Of a stretch of DNA of 21,938 bases, positions 7,508 through 13,634 are shown piece after piece. A program made the translations under genes and the position numbers. The stretch lies in the NCBI GenBank assembly GCA_002391675.1, contig DGFM01000010.1:1-21938 (forward strand), written 5' to 3'. The notes under the pieces were generated by a model. That model saw nothing but the letters and a program-made list of their open reading frames with translations. It made no database searches and was not told the DNA's origin. The DNA is from Cloacimonetes bacterium UBA3900. GTDB lineage: Bacteria; Cloacimonadota; Cloacimonadia; Cloacimonadales; Cloacimonadaceae. Each line of letters starts with the position of its first letter. Position 1 is the first letter of the stretch.

Positions 7508-8683
7508 ATGCAAAACCATTTTTTAGAAGTCGACTTTTACCAGATAAGCAAGGAAGGACAGATCGCCTGCGGCGACTCCTTCTACACCACCAAGCAGGAC
7601 GACCGCACCATCCTCGTACTGGCAGACGGCCTGGGAAGCGGCATCAAAGCAAGCGTGCTCTCCACGCTCACCAGCACCATGGCCTCCGCCTTTGTCTCTG
7701 CCAAAATGGGTATCCGCCGCGCTGCGGAAGTGATCATCGAAACCCTGCCCGTGTGCTCCGTCCGCAAGATTGGATATAGCACCTTCACCATTATGGACGT
7801 GGCCGGAGATGGTGTCGTGAGACTGATCGAGCACGATAACCCCGCCAGCGTCCTGGTACGTAACGGCAAAATCACGCCCTTTGAAAAGCAGAGCATCAAG
7901 TTTGAAGCGGTGCACGAAACCGTGATCTACTTCAGCGAATTTCAGCTGCAGCCCCGCGATCGACTGATCATGTTTTCCGATGGCGTCACTCAATCCGGAA
8001 TGGGACGCCCCGGTATGTTGCTGGGCTGGCAACAGAGCGGCGCAGAAGAACATATCCAGCAACTGGTCAGACAAAGTCCCGAAGTCTCGGCTTCGGAACT
8101 CTGCAAACGCTTGGCACGCAAAGCCCGGGAAAACGATATGGGAAAAGCCGCAGACGACATCACCGCTGCGGCAATCTATCTGCGTAAACCACGCAGAACA
8201 TTGCTGGTTACCGGCCCACCCTACAAGCGGGAACACGACGCCATGATGGCCGAAATCCTCAAAGGATTCCAAGGCAAGAAAGTGGTCTGCGGCGGCACAA
8301 CCTCGGAGATCATTTCCCGCGAACTGAACCGACCCGTGACCGTGAACCTCAAAGATATGCGCAGCTCACTGGAAGTGCCACCTACAGCACATATCGAAGG
8401 CGTAGACCTGGTCACCGAAGGAACAATCACGCTCAGCCGCGCCCTGCAACTCCTGGAAGAAGATGTCAACCCGGAAACCCTGGAAGATAACGGCATCAGC
8501 CGCCTCATGAATATCCTCCTCGGCAGCGATATTATCGACTTTGTGGTGGGCACCAAAATCAACGAAGCACACCAGGACCCCGCCCTGCCAAAAGACCTGG
8601 AAATCCGCCGCAGCCTCATCCGCAGACTGGCAAACGTGATGGAGACGATGTACTTTAAGCAGACCAATATCAGGTTTGTGTAA
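7508..8683 (+). CDS. SpoIIE/PP2C-type serine phosphatase of hydrogenase operon
   Basis: This is a 391-aa protein. Residues 1 to about 228 match the SpoIIE-like PP2C fold, with metal-binding acidic motifs in LVLADGLGSG (36-45), IMFSDGVTQSGMG (154-166) and the DD pair at 216-217. Residues 229-391 form a further domain, starting TLLVTGPP, that I cannot name. PP2C phosphatases remove phosphate from serine or threonine, often on anti-sigma antagonists or other regulators. It starts six bases after the hydS stop with only a weak ribosome site, suggesting coupled translation. Its position after the PAS-linked H-cluster protein suggests it turns the sensed signal into dephosphorylation of an unknown target. 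No kinase or anti-sigma factor is in the window. Confidence 0.85.
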   Translation: MQNHFLEVDFYQISKEGQIACGDSFYTTKQDDRTILVLADGLGSGIKASVLSTLTSTMASAFVSAKMGIRRAAEVIIETLPVCSVRKIGYSTFTIMDVAGDGVVRLIEHDNPASVLVRNGKITPFEKQSIKFEAVHETVIYFSEFQLQPRDRLIMFSDGVTQSGMGRPGMLLGWQQSGAEEHIQQLVRQSPEVSASELCKRLARKARENDMGKAADDITAAAIYLRKPRRTLLVTGPPYKREHDAMMAEILKGFQGKKVVCGGTTSEIISRELNRPVTVNLKDMRSSLEVPPTAHIEGVDLVTEGTITLSRALQLLEEDVNPETLEDNGISRLMNILLGSDIIDFVVGTKINEAHQDPALPKDLEIRRSLIRRLANVMETMYFKQTNIRFV

Positions 8684-8689
8684 TCCACT

Positions 8690-8738
8690 GTAGCCGGCGC
8701 TCGCTGTAGCGACGTGTACGGGCGCTTGCAAAGCGCCG
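8690..8738 (+). repeat. Left ~50-bp inverted repeat of hairpin module
   Basis: This repeat starts seven bases after the phosphatase stop and pairs with the reverse complement of 9790-9840; about 43 of 51 aligned positions match. It holds two hairpins. The first is GGCGCT (8696-8701) with AGCGAC (8708-8713), one mismatch. The second is GGCGCTT (8721-8727), loop GCA, AAGCGCC (8731-8737). GTAC precedes the second hairpin. Where the stem of hairpin 1 differs from the right copy, one base pair has changed on both sides (C-G to G-C). No T run follows, so it is not a standard terminator. Confidence 0.8.
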
Positions 8739-8745
8739 CTGTATA

Positions 8746-8824
8746 GGAGGCCTCCGCACACAGCACCTCTGCGAGTGTACGTACGGGTACCCAGCCAGAT
8801 CGGCGCTTCTGCGAGCGCCCGTAC
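8746..8824. repeat. Cluster of GC-rich palindromes and hairpins
   Basis: Four dyad structures are packed here. GGAGGCCTCC (8746-8755) is a perfect palindrome. GCAC...GTGT (8763-8778) shares the loop core TCTGCGAG with the hairpin GGCGCT...AGCGCC (8802-8819). GGGTACCC (8785-8792) is a perfect palindrome. The 8802-8824 unit ends in CGTAC and is a reverse-oriented copy of the GTACGGGCGCTTGC-type unit at 8717-8737. I see no gene in 8684-8911, apart from an open frame that runs into the ORF at 8912. Confidence 0.7.
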
Positions 8825-8911
8825 AGGCAACCTCCTGCGCAGATCACCAATGATCGCACCCGCTTTAGCTTCTCAATTGCTATCCTGAAAAAGCAGATCA
8901 TCTCACCAGCG

Positions 8912-9640
8912 GTGAGAGACTTATTGGGCAAGCTGAAATTGCAGCTTGATGTAGATGAGACAGCGTTGTTCTCCTACTTGAAAAGTTATGAGAGCGTTAG
9001 CCTGCCGATGGCCAAAGCGATCACCGGCAAGTCAGGTGAGATGACGTCAGGTATACTGGCCAAGCTTGAGGATATTCAGGTGGTCAAGTTTACCGGCTAT
9101 AAACAAGCTTGGTCACTGAGCGAAGATATGGTTCTGCAGATAGATGAGGTCTCTACTGACCAAGCTACTGACCAAGCTACTGACCAAGCTGGCGTACAAG
9201 AAACCATGCAAGCTACCATGCAAGCTGACCAAGCGACCAAGCAAGCTCATTCGTTAAGCGAAGGCATTGCCCAGCAAAGAGATAAGCGTGAGACAGAGTC
9301 CGAGACTGACCAAGCCTACATGCATGAAACCATGCAAGCTACCATGCAAGCTCAAGAAGATAAAAAACAAGAGATAGCTCGCCTGATAGAGGGACTAACC
9401 CAGATACAAATAGGTATTATTAGAACTTGCATAGCCCCTACCAGCACAAAAGAGATAGTACAGAGCCAAAAACTTGTAAACCGAAACCATATCAGGATAC
9501 GACACATTAAGCCCCTGCTTGAACAAGGAATTTTGCTGATGGAATACCCTGACAAAACCAGTCACCCCAAGCAGAGGTATTATCTAAGCGACTATGGCAA
9601 GGAAGTGTTGCAAGCGTGCATAGAAAAGAGGATGATTTAG
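8912..9640 (+). CDS. Winged-helix protein with Q/A/T repeat linker, possibly a 5'-truncated gene
   Basis: This is 242 aa from a GTG with no visible ribosome site. The frame stays open upstream to at least 8825 without an ATG, so the true start is uncertain and the gene may be the 3' remnant of a longer one. Residues 15-70 look like a winged helix. Residues 81-147 are a linker rich in DQA and MQAT repeats. Residues 160-235 form a second winged helix with the segment IKPLLEQGILLMEYPDKT (199-216) and a PKQRYYLS end. That C-terminal pattern resembles the tail of RecG-like/AlbA_2 (Schlafen-type ATPase) regulators, whose linkers often carry DQ-rich repeats; the ATPase part is absent. Hairpin clusters enclose it on both sides. 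Function unknown; DNA binding is inference. Confidence 0.55.
   Translation: MRDLLGKLKLQLDVDETALFSYLKSYESVSLPMAKAITGKSGEMTSGILAKLEDIQVVKFTGYKQAWSLSEDMVLQIDEVSTDQATDQATDQAGVQETMQATMQADQATKQAHSLSEGIAQQRDKRETESETDQAYMHETMQATMQAQEDKKQEIARLIEGLTQIQIGIIRTCIAPTSTKEIVQSQKLVNRNHIRIRHIKPLLEQGILLMEYPDKTSHPKQRYYLSDYGKEVLQACIEKRMI
9155..9352 (+). repeat. 12-bp tandem repeats and 48-bp duplication inside the winged-helix ORF
   Basis: Three perfect copies of ACTGACCAAGCT lie at 9155-9190. Two copies of ACCATGCAAGCT lie at 9203-9226 and two more at 9329-9352. The 48-bp block 9179-9226 recurs with few changes at 9305-9352, an offset of 126 bp, exactly 42 codons. All units are multiples of three, so the reading frame is kept. 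The protein linker reads as repeated TDQA and MQAT units. Such repeats can change copy number by slippage or recombination. Confidence 0.9.
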
Positions 9641-9667
9641 TGGAAAGTCGCAGGCTGCGCTTGTTAT

Positions 9668-9780
9668 GTATGGTCGCTTGCCATAGCGACCCATTTACCG
9701 CTGCTCATCGGAGCAGCGGATGTTTTGCATCGGCACTCGAATGAGTGCCGCTATAAGGTCGCTATGGCAAGCGACCATAC
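9668..9780. repeat. 113-bp element with perfect 24-bp inverted ends
   Basis: Positions 9668-9691 and the reverse complement of 9757-9780 are identical over 24 bases. Each end is itself a hairpin, GGTCGCT / AGCGACC with a 6-base loop (9672-9691 and 9757-9776). Between them lie two further perfect hairpins: CCGCTGCTC / GAGCAGCGG (9698-9706 and 9711-9719, loop ATCG) and CGGCACTC / GAGTGCCG (9731-9738 and 9743-9750, loop GAAT). No target-site duplication is visible at the ends and there is no gene inside. Confidence 0.85.
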
Positions 9781-9789
9781 TGGACAGAC

Positions 9790-9840
9790 CGGCGCTTTGG
9801 CAAGCGCCCGTACTGCGGCGGTTCGGCGACCGCCGGCTAC
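9790..9840 (-). repeat. Right ~50-bp inverted repeat of hairpin module
   Basis: This is the partner of 8690-8738. Read on the minus strand it starts GTAGCCGGCG, and its TAG is the stop codon of the thioesterase gene. It holds GGCGGT (9829-9834 on the minus strand) pairing with ACCGCC (9817-9822), and then GGCGCTT / AAGCGCC (9802-9808 with 9791-9797). With the left copy it encloses the winged-helix ORF. Each copy follows directly after the last gene of one of the two converging operons, so both would also lie in the 3' ends of their transcripts. Confidence 0.8.
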
Positions 9841-10238
9841 GAGTCAGTCAAGCGCTTGAAGCTTTCCCAGATCTCGTCTGTGACGCGGGTGGGCTTTCCT
9901 TCAAAGACGTGCACCACGTGGATCTCAGCCCAGAAGCAGAGCTCGCCGGCTTGATTGAAGAGTTCCTGCTTCCAGTGGGTGCGCACCTTGTTGAGTTCCA
10001 GGGGCACGCTGCGCACCTCCACCACGTCGTCCACGCCTACGCCTTGGAGAAACTCCATTTCCACCCTGCGGATATAGAAGTGCCAGCCCATATCCAGCAG
10101 CTGCTGCACCGGCATTCCCACATCCACCAAAGCGTCACTGCGCGCCGCTTCCAGGATGTCCAGGTAGTTGGTATTGTGCAGGTGGCCATAGAGGTCGCAT
10201 TCATAGGCGTAGATGCGTTTCCTATAGGGTTTTACCAT
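9837..10238 (-). CDS. Hotdog-fold acyl-CoA thioesterase (YbgC/4-HBT family)
   Basis: This 133-aa protein is of standard length for small hotdog thioesterases. The active-site signature is DLYGHLHNTNY (15-25), matching the family D-x-x-G-H-x-x-N-x-x-Y pattern, with D15 as the expected catalytic acid. Family members hydrolyse acyl-CoA thioesters; the substrate here cannot be told. The ATG has GGAG seven bases upstream, and that GGAG overlaps the region just after the stop of the upstream 1123-aa gene (11-base gap), so it should be co-transcribed and probably coupled. Why a thioesterase ends a transhydrogenase operon is unclear. It may be a bystander, or may relate to acyl-CoA metabolism fed by the same redox pools. 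Its stop codon lies within the right inverted repeat. Confidence 0.85.
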   Translation of the reverse strand: MVKPYRKRIYAYECDLYGHLHNTNYLDILEAARSDALVDVGMPVQQLLDMGWHFYIRRVEMEFLQGVGVDDVVEVRSVPLELNKVRTHWKQELFNQAGELCFWAEIHVVHVFEGKPTRVTDEIWESFKRLTDS

Positions 10239-10249
10239 GATGGAACTCC

Positions 10250-13200
10250 TTAGTGACCCAGGTCCAGGCCGGTGAGGGAGAATTGCTGCGTGGCGCCACC
10301 GAACTCCATGGGATGCTTGCGGGTCTCATAGAGCTGCTGCATACGTTCTTCCAGGTAGCTGAGCTTGCGGGGTTTGATCTTGGCCGGCGCGGTTTTGTCT
10401 ATCGCAGCGGGATCAAAGGTGGGGATTTGCCTGTCTATAAGCTCATCCAAGAGGTTGTTGGCCATGGTGTTCCAGTTGTTGACGTCTGCCAGGGTGGGCG
10501 AGATGAAGTCCATCTCGTAGAAGAGCTTCAGCAGCTCGTTGATGTATTTGGACTTGGCCGGGTTTTTGAAGAAGCTCACGACACCGTAGTTGCCTAAGGC
10601 GCAGCCATCCAGATCCAGGTAGGAGGAGGCGGGCAGGATGATGTCTGCATCTGGGTTTTCGTCCTTGTAGAGGCAGAGGGCCACCTTAAAGGCGTCCTTG
10701 TCCTTCTTCTTGAAAGGTTCTCCCCAGGAGAGGATGAAATCGGCTTTTGCAGCGGGTGCAAAGCTGGGACCGACGGCGATCAAGCCGCCCAGGTTGGGTG
10801 CATCAGAGCCCACCATCACGTTGTTTGGATAGTTGGCTTCGGTGCGTGCCTTCTTCCAGACCTTGAGCGCATCCGAGGCGGAGATGTGGTCCATATTATA
10901 GATGTACAGGCGGTCGGTACCGTAGGGTAAAGACCTGATGGTCTTGTAGGTTTCGTCCACAAACTTGTGCCAGGGGGCGTTGTGTTCGCCGATCAGGATC
11001 AGCTTCTTGCCCTTTCGCTGCTTGAGTCTCAGGAGCGTGCGCAAGACCGAGTCTATGGGACTGCAGACGACGTATTCCTCAAAGTCGTCCAGCTTCTTAT
11101 ATGGCTCGGGGTCAGGGTTTTGCATATAAGTCTCGGCACCCAAATGCAGGTAGCGGGCGTCGGCACAAAACTCAGCGCCGATGTTGTGCGAGACGGCTTT
11201 GGCGATCAGCATCTCTTCGAGCGTGATGAAGGGCGAAATTTGCACTCTTCTGGTCTGAGAGGCGATTGACTTGCCCTGGATGATCTCTCGGGCCTGAGAC
11301 CAGGTGACTTCTCTGAACTTGCCCTTTTCTTTGACCATGGGGATCGTGAGGCGGTCTTCGCTGACCAGGGTCTGCCAGCCGAAGCGGCCTTTGAAGCAGA
11401 GGTTTTTGCCGTGGAAGGAAGGCATATCGTCTTCGGAAGAGGTGTCCACCAGGCAGACGACGCCGCTTTCATCCAAGACACGGACGTAACATCCGGCGCC
11501 GCAGAGTCCGCAGTTTTGCAGGGTTTGTTCCTTGGGATGCGGGTTCATCTTGTAGCCCATGTTGCGCTCTACCAGTGCTCCCACGGGACAGACAGCGATG
11601 CACTTGCCGCAGCTTTCGCAGGTGGTTTGGGTGAGGGATTCGCCAAATTCGGGTGCGACGACGGCGGCGAAACCACGGTAGATGAAGCCAAGCACGGCTG
11701 GGCCTTGGATTTCGGCGCAGGTGCGGAGGCAGCGGGCGCAGTTGATGCACTTGTTGGTGTCTCTGAGGATGAAGGGGTGGCCGTAGTCGATTGGGTGTTT
11801 GTTGACGGAGCCCATGAAGTGAGCGTTTTCCGCGCCATAGATGGTGCAGAACTCCCGGAGCTTGCAGCTTTCGTTCACCTGGCAGCCGCATTCCAGGCAG
11901 CGCTCGGCTTCCGTCACCGCTTCCTCAGCGCTGAAGCCCAGCTCCACTTCCTTGAAGGTCGTGGAGGCTTCCTGGTGGCTGATCTCGCGCATCTGGACAC
12001 GGCTTACCTTCTCGATCTCTTCAAACTCTTCGGTGGATACTTCCTTCAGGGAAGCGCCCTTCTTGGCATCAAAGGGCAATCTCGGGGGCCGCAAGGAGGC
12101 AACATTGAGGTATCTATCGATGGCTCCAGCAGCGGCACGTCCATCTGCAATGGCTTCGATGGCAGTGGCAGGGCCACGACGGAAGTCACCGCCGGCAAAG
12201 ACGTTACCCAGTCCGGTGTACATACTGTCTTCATCCACGATGGCGGTATCCCAGCGGCTGAGGGGGAGCTCCTTCCCGTCTATGAAGTTATCTTCCTCGG
12301 CGAAGAGTTCCACTTCCGGCACTTGCGAGATAGCGGCGATGATGGTATCAAAATCCTGGCAGAAACATTCGCCGGTGGGGACGGGGCGTCTGCGGCCTGA
12401 GGAATCCGGCTCGCCCAGTTCCATTCTTTCGATTCTGACGCTGTTGAGGCAGCCGTCTTCGCCCAGGTATTCCACGGGGTTGCAGAGATAGTGAAACTCC
12501 ACTCCTTCATGGATGGCGGCTTGCACCTCTTCGGCTTCGGCAGGCATTTCGTTCTGCGTGCGTCTGTAGATGACGGTGACCTCGCAGCCCAGGCGGATAG
12601 CGGTTCTGGCACAGTCTATGGCTGTGTTTCCGCCTCCCACTATCGCCACCTTTTTGCCAAGCTTGGGTGCGTTGCCCAGGGCATGGGCCTTGAGGAAGTC
12701 CACTCCCAAGAGGCAGCCCAGCAGCTCGCTACCCTGGACGGGCATGGGAACTGCCTTTTGCGCTCCTATAGCGAGGTAGACGGCGTCGTATTGGGCAGAA
12801 AGCTCCGAGAGTGTGAAGTCCTTGCCCAGGCTCACGTTATACTCAATCTGCATACCGTTGGCGCACATGAGCTCGATCTCGGCATCCAGGATGTCTTTGG
12901 GCAGCCTGTATTCAGGGATGCCGTAGCGCAGCCAGCCTCCCGCCTGGGGAGCGGCTTCAAACAGCTTTACTTCGTGACCCTTGTTGCTGAGATAATAGCC
13001 GCAGGTGAGCCCTGAAGGCCCGGCGCCGATGATGGCGATCTTGTTTCCTGTATCTTCCTTCTTTTCAGGGAGGTAGCTCCAGACGTCGTTCAGGTCCATA
13101 TCGGCGGCAAAGCGCTTGAGCTGCCGGATGGCGATGGGCTCTTCCACGATGGTGCGGCGGCATTCTTTCTCACAAAAGGCAGGACAGACGCGGCCGATGG

Positions 13201-13621
13201 AAAGCGGCATGGGGAGCGTCTCTTTGATCACCCTCACCGCTTCATGGTATTGGCCGTTGGCGATGAGGGAAACATAGGTTTGCACGTCCACTTTGCCCGG
13301 ACAGGCCAGCCTGCAGGGAGCCTCGCAGTCCGCATAGTGGTCTGAAATCAGCAGCTCCAGCGCCATCTTGCGGGCGGCATGAATCTCCGGGCTGTCTGTA
13401 ACTATCTCCATATTGGGGATGATCTTGGTGCCGCAGGAAGTCACAAAGCCTTTGCGTCCTTTCACTTCCACCGCACACACCCAGCAGGAACCGAAGGGGT
13501 TGAGCTCATCGTCGTGGCAGAGCGTGGGGATGTGTATTCCTTGCTGCGTGGCGAGCTCGAGGATGGTGATGCCGGAGGGGGCGAGTATCTTTTTACCGTT
13601 GAGGGTTACTTCTATCATCAT
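10250..13621 (-). CDS. Large Fe-S flavoprotein: NuoG/HydA-like scaffold with inserted NfnB/GltD module (Stn-type transhydrogenase subunit)
   Basis: This is 1123 aa from the ATG at 13621; GGAG (13632-13635) is ten bases before it, while the in-frame TTG at 13630 is one base away. Domains in order: plant-type [2Fe-2S] (C35, C46, C49, C63); a GltD/NfnB-type N-terminal Fe-S domain (C99, C103, C107, C146, C150, C154); an FAD site GAGPSG (199-204) and NAD(P) site VGGGNTAID (328-336); a cysteine cluster (C575, C578, C580, C586, C592); two [4Fe-4S] sites (C625, C628, C631, C635 and C668, C671, C674, C678); a molybdopterin-type [4Fe-4S] motif (C704, C707, C711, C742); and about 375 residues of degenerate molybdopterin-oxidoreductase fold. 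There is no H-cluster motif. With the NuoE- and NuoF-like neighbours this fits an Stn-like NADH:NADP:ferredoxin transhydrogenase. That assignment is inference; a formate-dehydrogenase partner is an alternative. Confidence 0.82.
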   Translation of the reverse strand: MMIEVTLNGKKILAPSGITILELATQQGIHIPTLCHDDELNPFGSCWVCAVEVKGRKGFVTSCGTKIIPNMEIVTDSPEIHAARKMALELLISDHYADCEAPCRLACPGKVDVQTYVSLIANGQYHEAVRVIKETLPMPLSIGRVCPAFCEKECRRTIVEEPIAIRQLKRFAADMDLNDVWSYLPEKKEDTGNKIAIIGAGPSGLTCGYYLSNKGHEVKLFEAAPQAGGWLRYGIPEYRLPKDILDAEIELMCANGMQIEYNVSLGKDFTLSELSAQYDAVYLAIGAQKAVPMPVQGSELLGCLLGVDFLKAHALGNAPKLGKKVAIVGGGNTAIDCARTAIRLGCEVTVIYRRTQNEMPAEAEEVQAAIHEGVEFHYLCNPVEYLGEDGCLNSVRIERMELGEPDSSGRRRPVPTGECFCQDFDTIIAAISQVPEVELFAEEDNFIDGKELPLSRWDTAIVDEDSMYTGLGNVFAGGDFRRGPATAIEAIADGRAAAGAIDRYLNVASLRPPRLPFDAKKGASLKEVSTEEFEEIEKVSRVQMREISHQEASTTFKEVELGFSAEEAVTEAERCLECGCQVNESCKLREFCTIYGAENAHFMGSVNKHPIDYGHPFILRDTNKCINCARCLRTCAEIQGPAVLGFIYRGFAAVVAPEFGESLTQTTCESCGKCIAVCPVGALVERNMGYKMNPHPKEQTLQNCGLCGAGCYVRVLDESGVVCLVDTSSEDDMPSFHGKNLCFKGRFGWQTLVSEDRLTIPMVKEKGKFREVTWSQAREIIQGKSIASQTRRVQISPFITLEEMLIAKAVSHNIGAEFCADARYLHLGAETYMQNPDPEPYKKLDDFEEYVVCSPIDSVLRTLLRLKQRKGKKLILIGEHNAPWHKFVDETYKTIRSLPYGTDRLYIYNMDHISASDALKVWKKARTEANYPNNVMVGSDAPNLGGLIAVGPSFAPAAKADFILSWGEPFKKKDKDAFKVALCLYKDENPDADIILPASSYLDLDGCALGNYGVVSFFKNPAKSKYINELLKLFYEMDFISPTLADVNNWNTMANNLLDELIDRQIPTFDPAAIDKTAPAKIKPRKLSYLEERMQQLYETRKHPMEFGGATQQFSLTGLDLGH

Positions 13622-13634
13622 GTTTGTCAAACTC

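Noticed and set aside
8912..9640. Transposase of an insertion sequence bounded by the inverted repeats
   Set aside because: The ORF shows winged-helix segments but no DDE, HUH or recombinase catalytic motif, and no target-site duplication is visible at the repeat ends.
8690..9840. Integron-like cassette array with attC sites and the nearby tyrosine recombinase as integrase
   Set aside because: The hairpins lack the GTTRRRY core and attC layout, and the recombinase at 16363-17277 looks like ordinary Xer without the integrase-specific insertion.
8690..9840. CRISPR array
   Set aside because: The repeats are variable in sequence and spacing, self-complementary and not separated by uniform spacers; no cas gene is present.
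9720..10253. A 177-codon plus-strand open frame opposite the thioesterase
   Set aside because: The minus strand encodes an intact hotdog thioesterase with its active-site motif and ribosome site; the plus frame runs through hairpin repeats.
11411..12400. A 329-codon plus-strand open frame opposite the 1123-aa protein
   Set aside because: It is antisense to the conserved flavoprotein region and shows no domain or ribosome site; a shadow frame.
10250..13621. Active molybdenum/tungsten formate dehydrogenase
   Set aside because: The molybdopterin-type [4Fe-4S] motif is present, but the following domain is only about 375 residues and I see no active-site Cys/Sec context or in-frame TGA; a NuoG-like degenerate domain is more likely.
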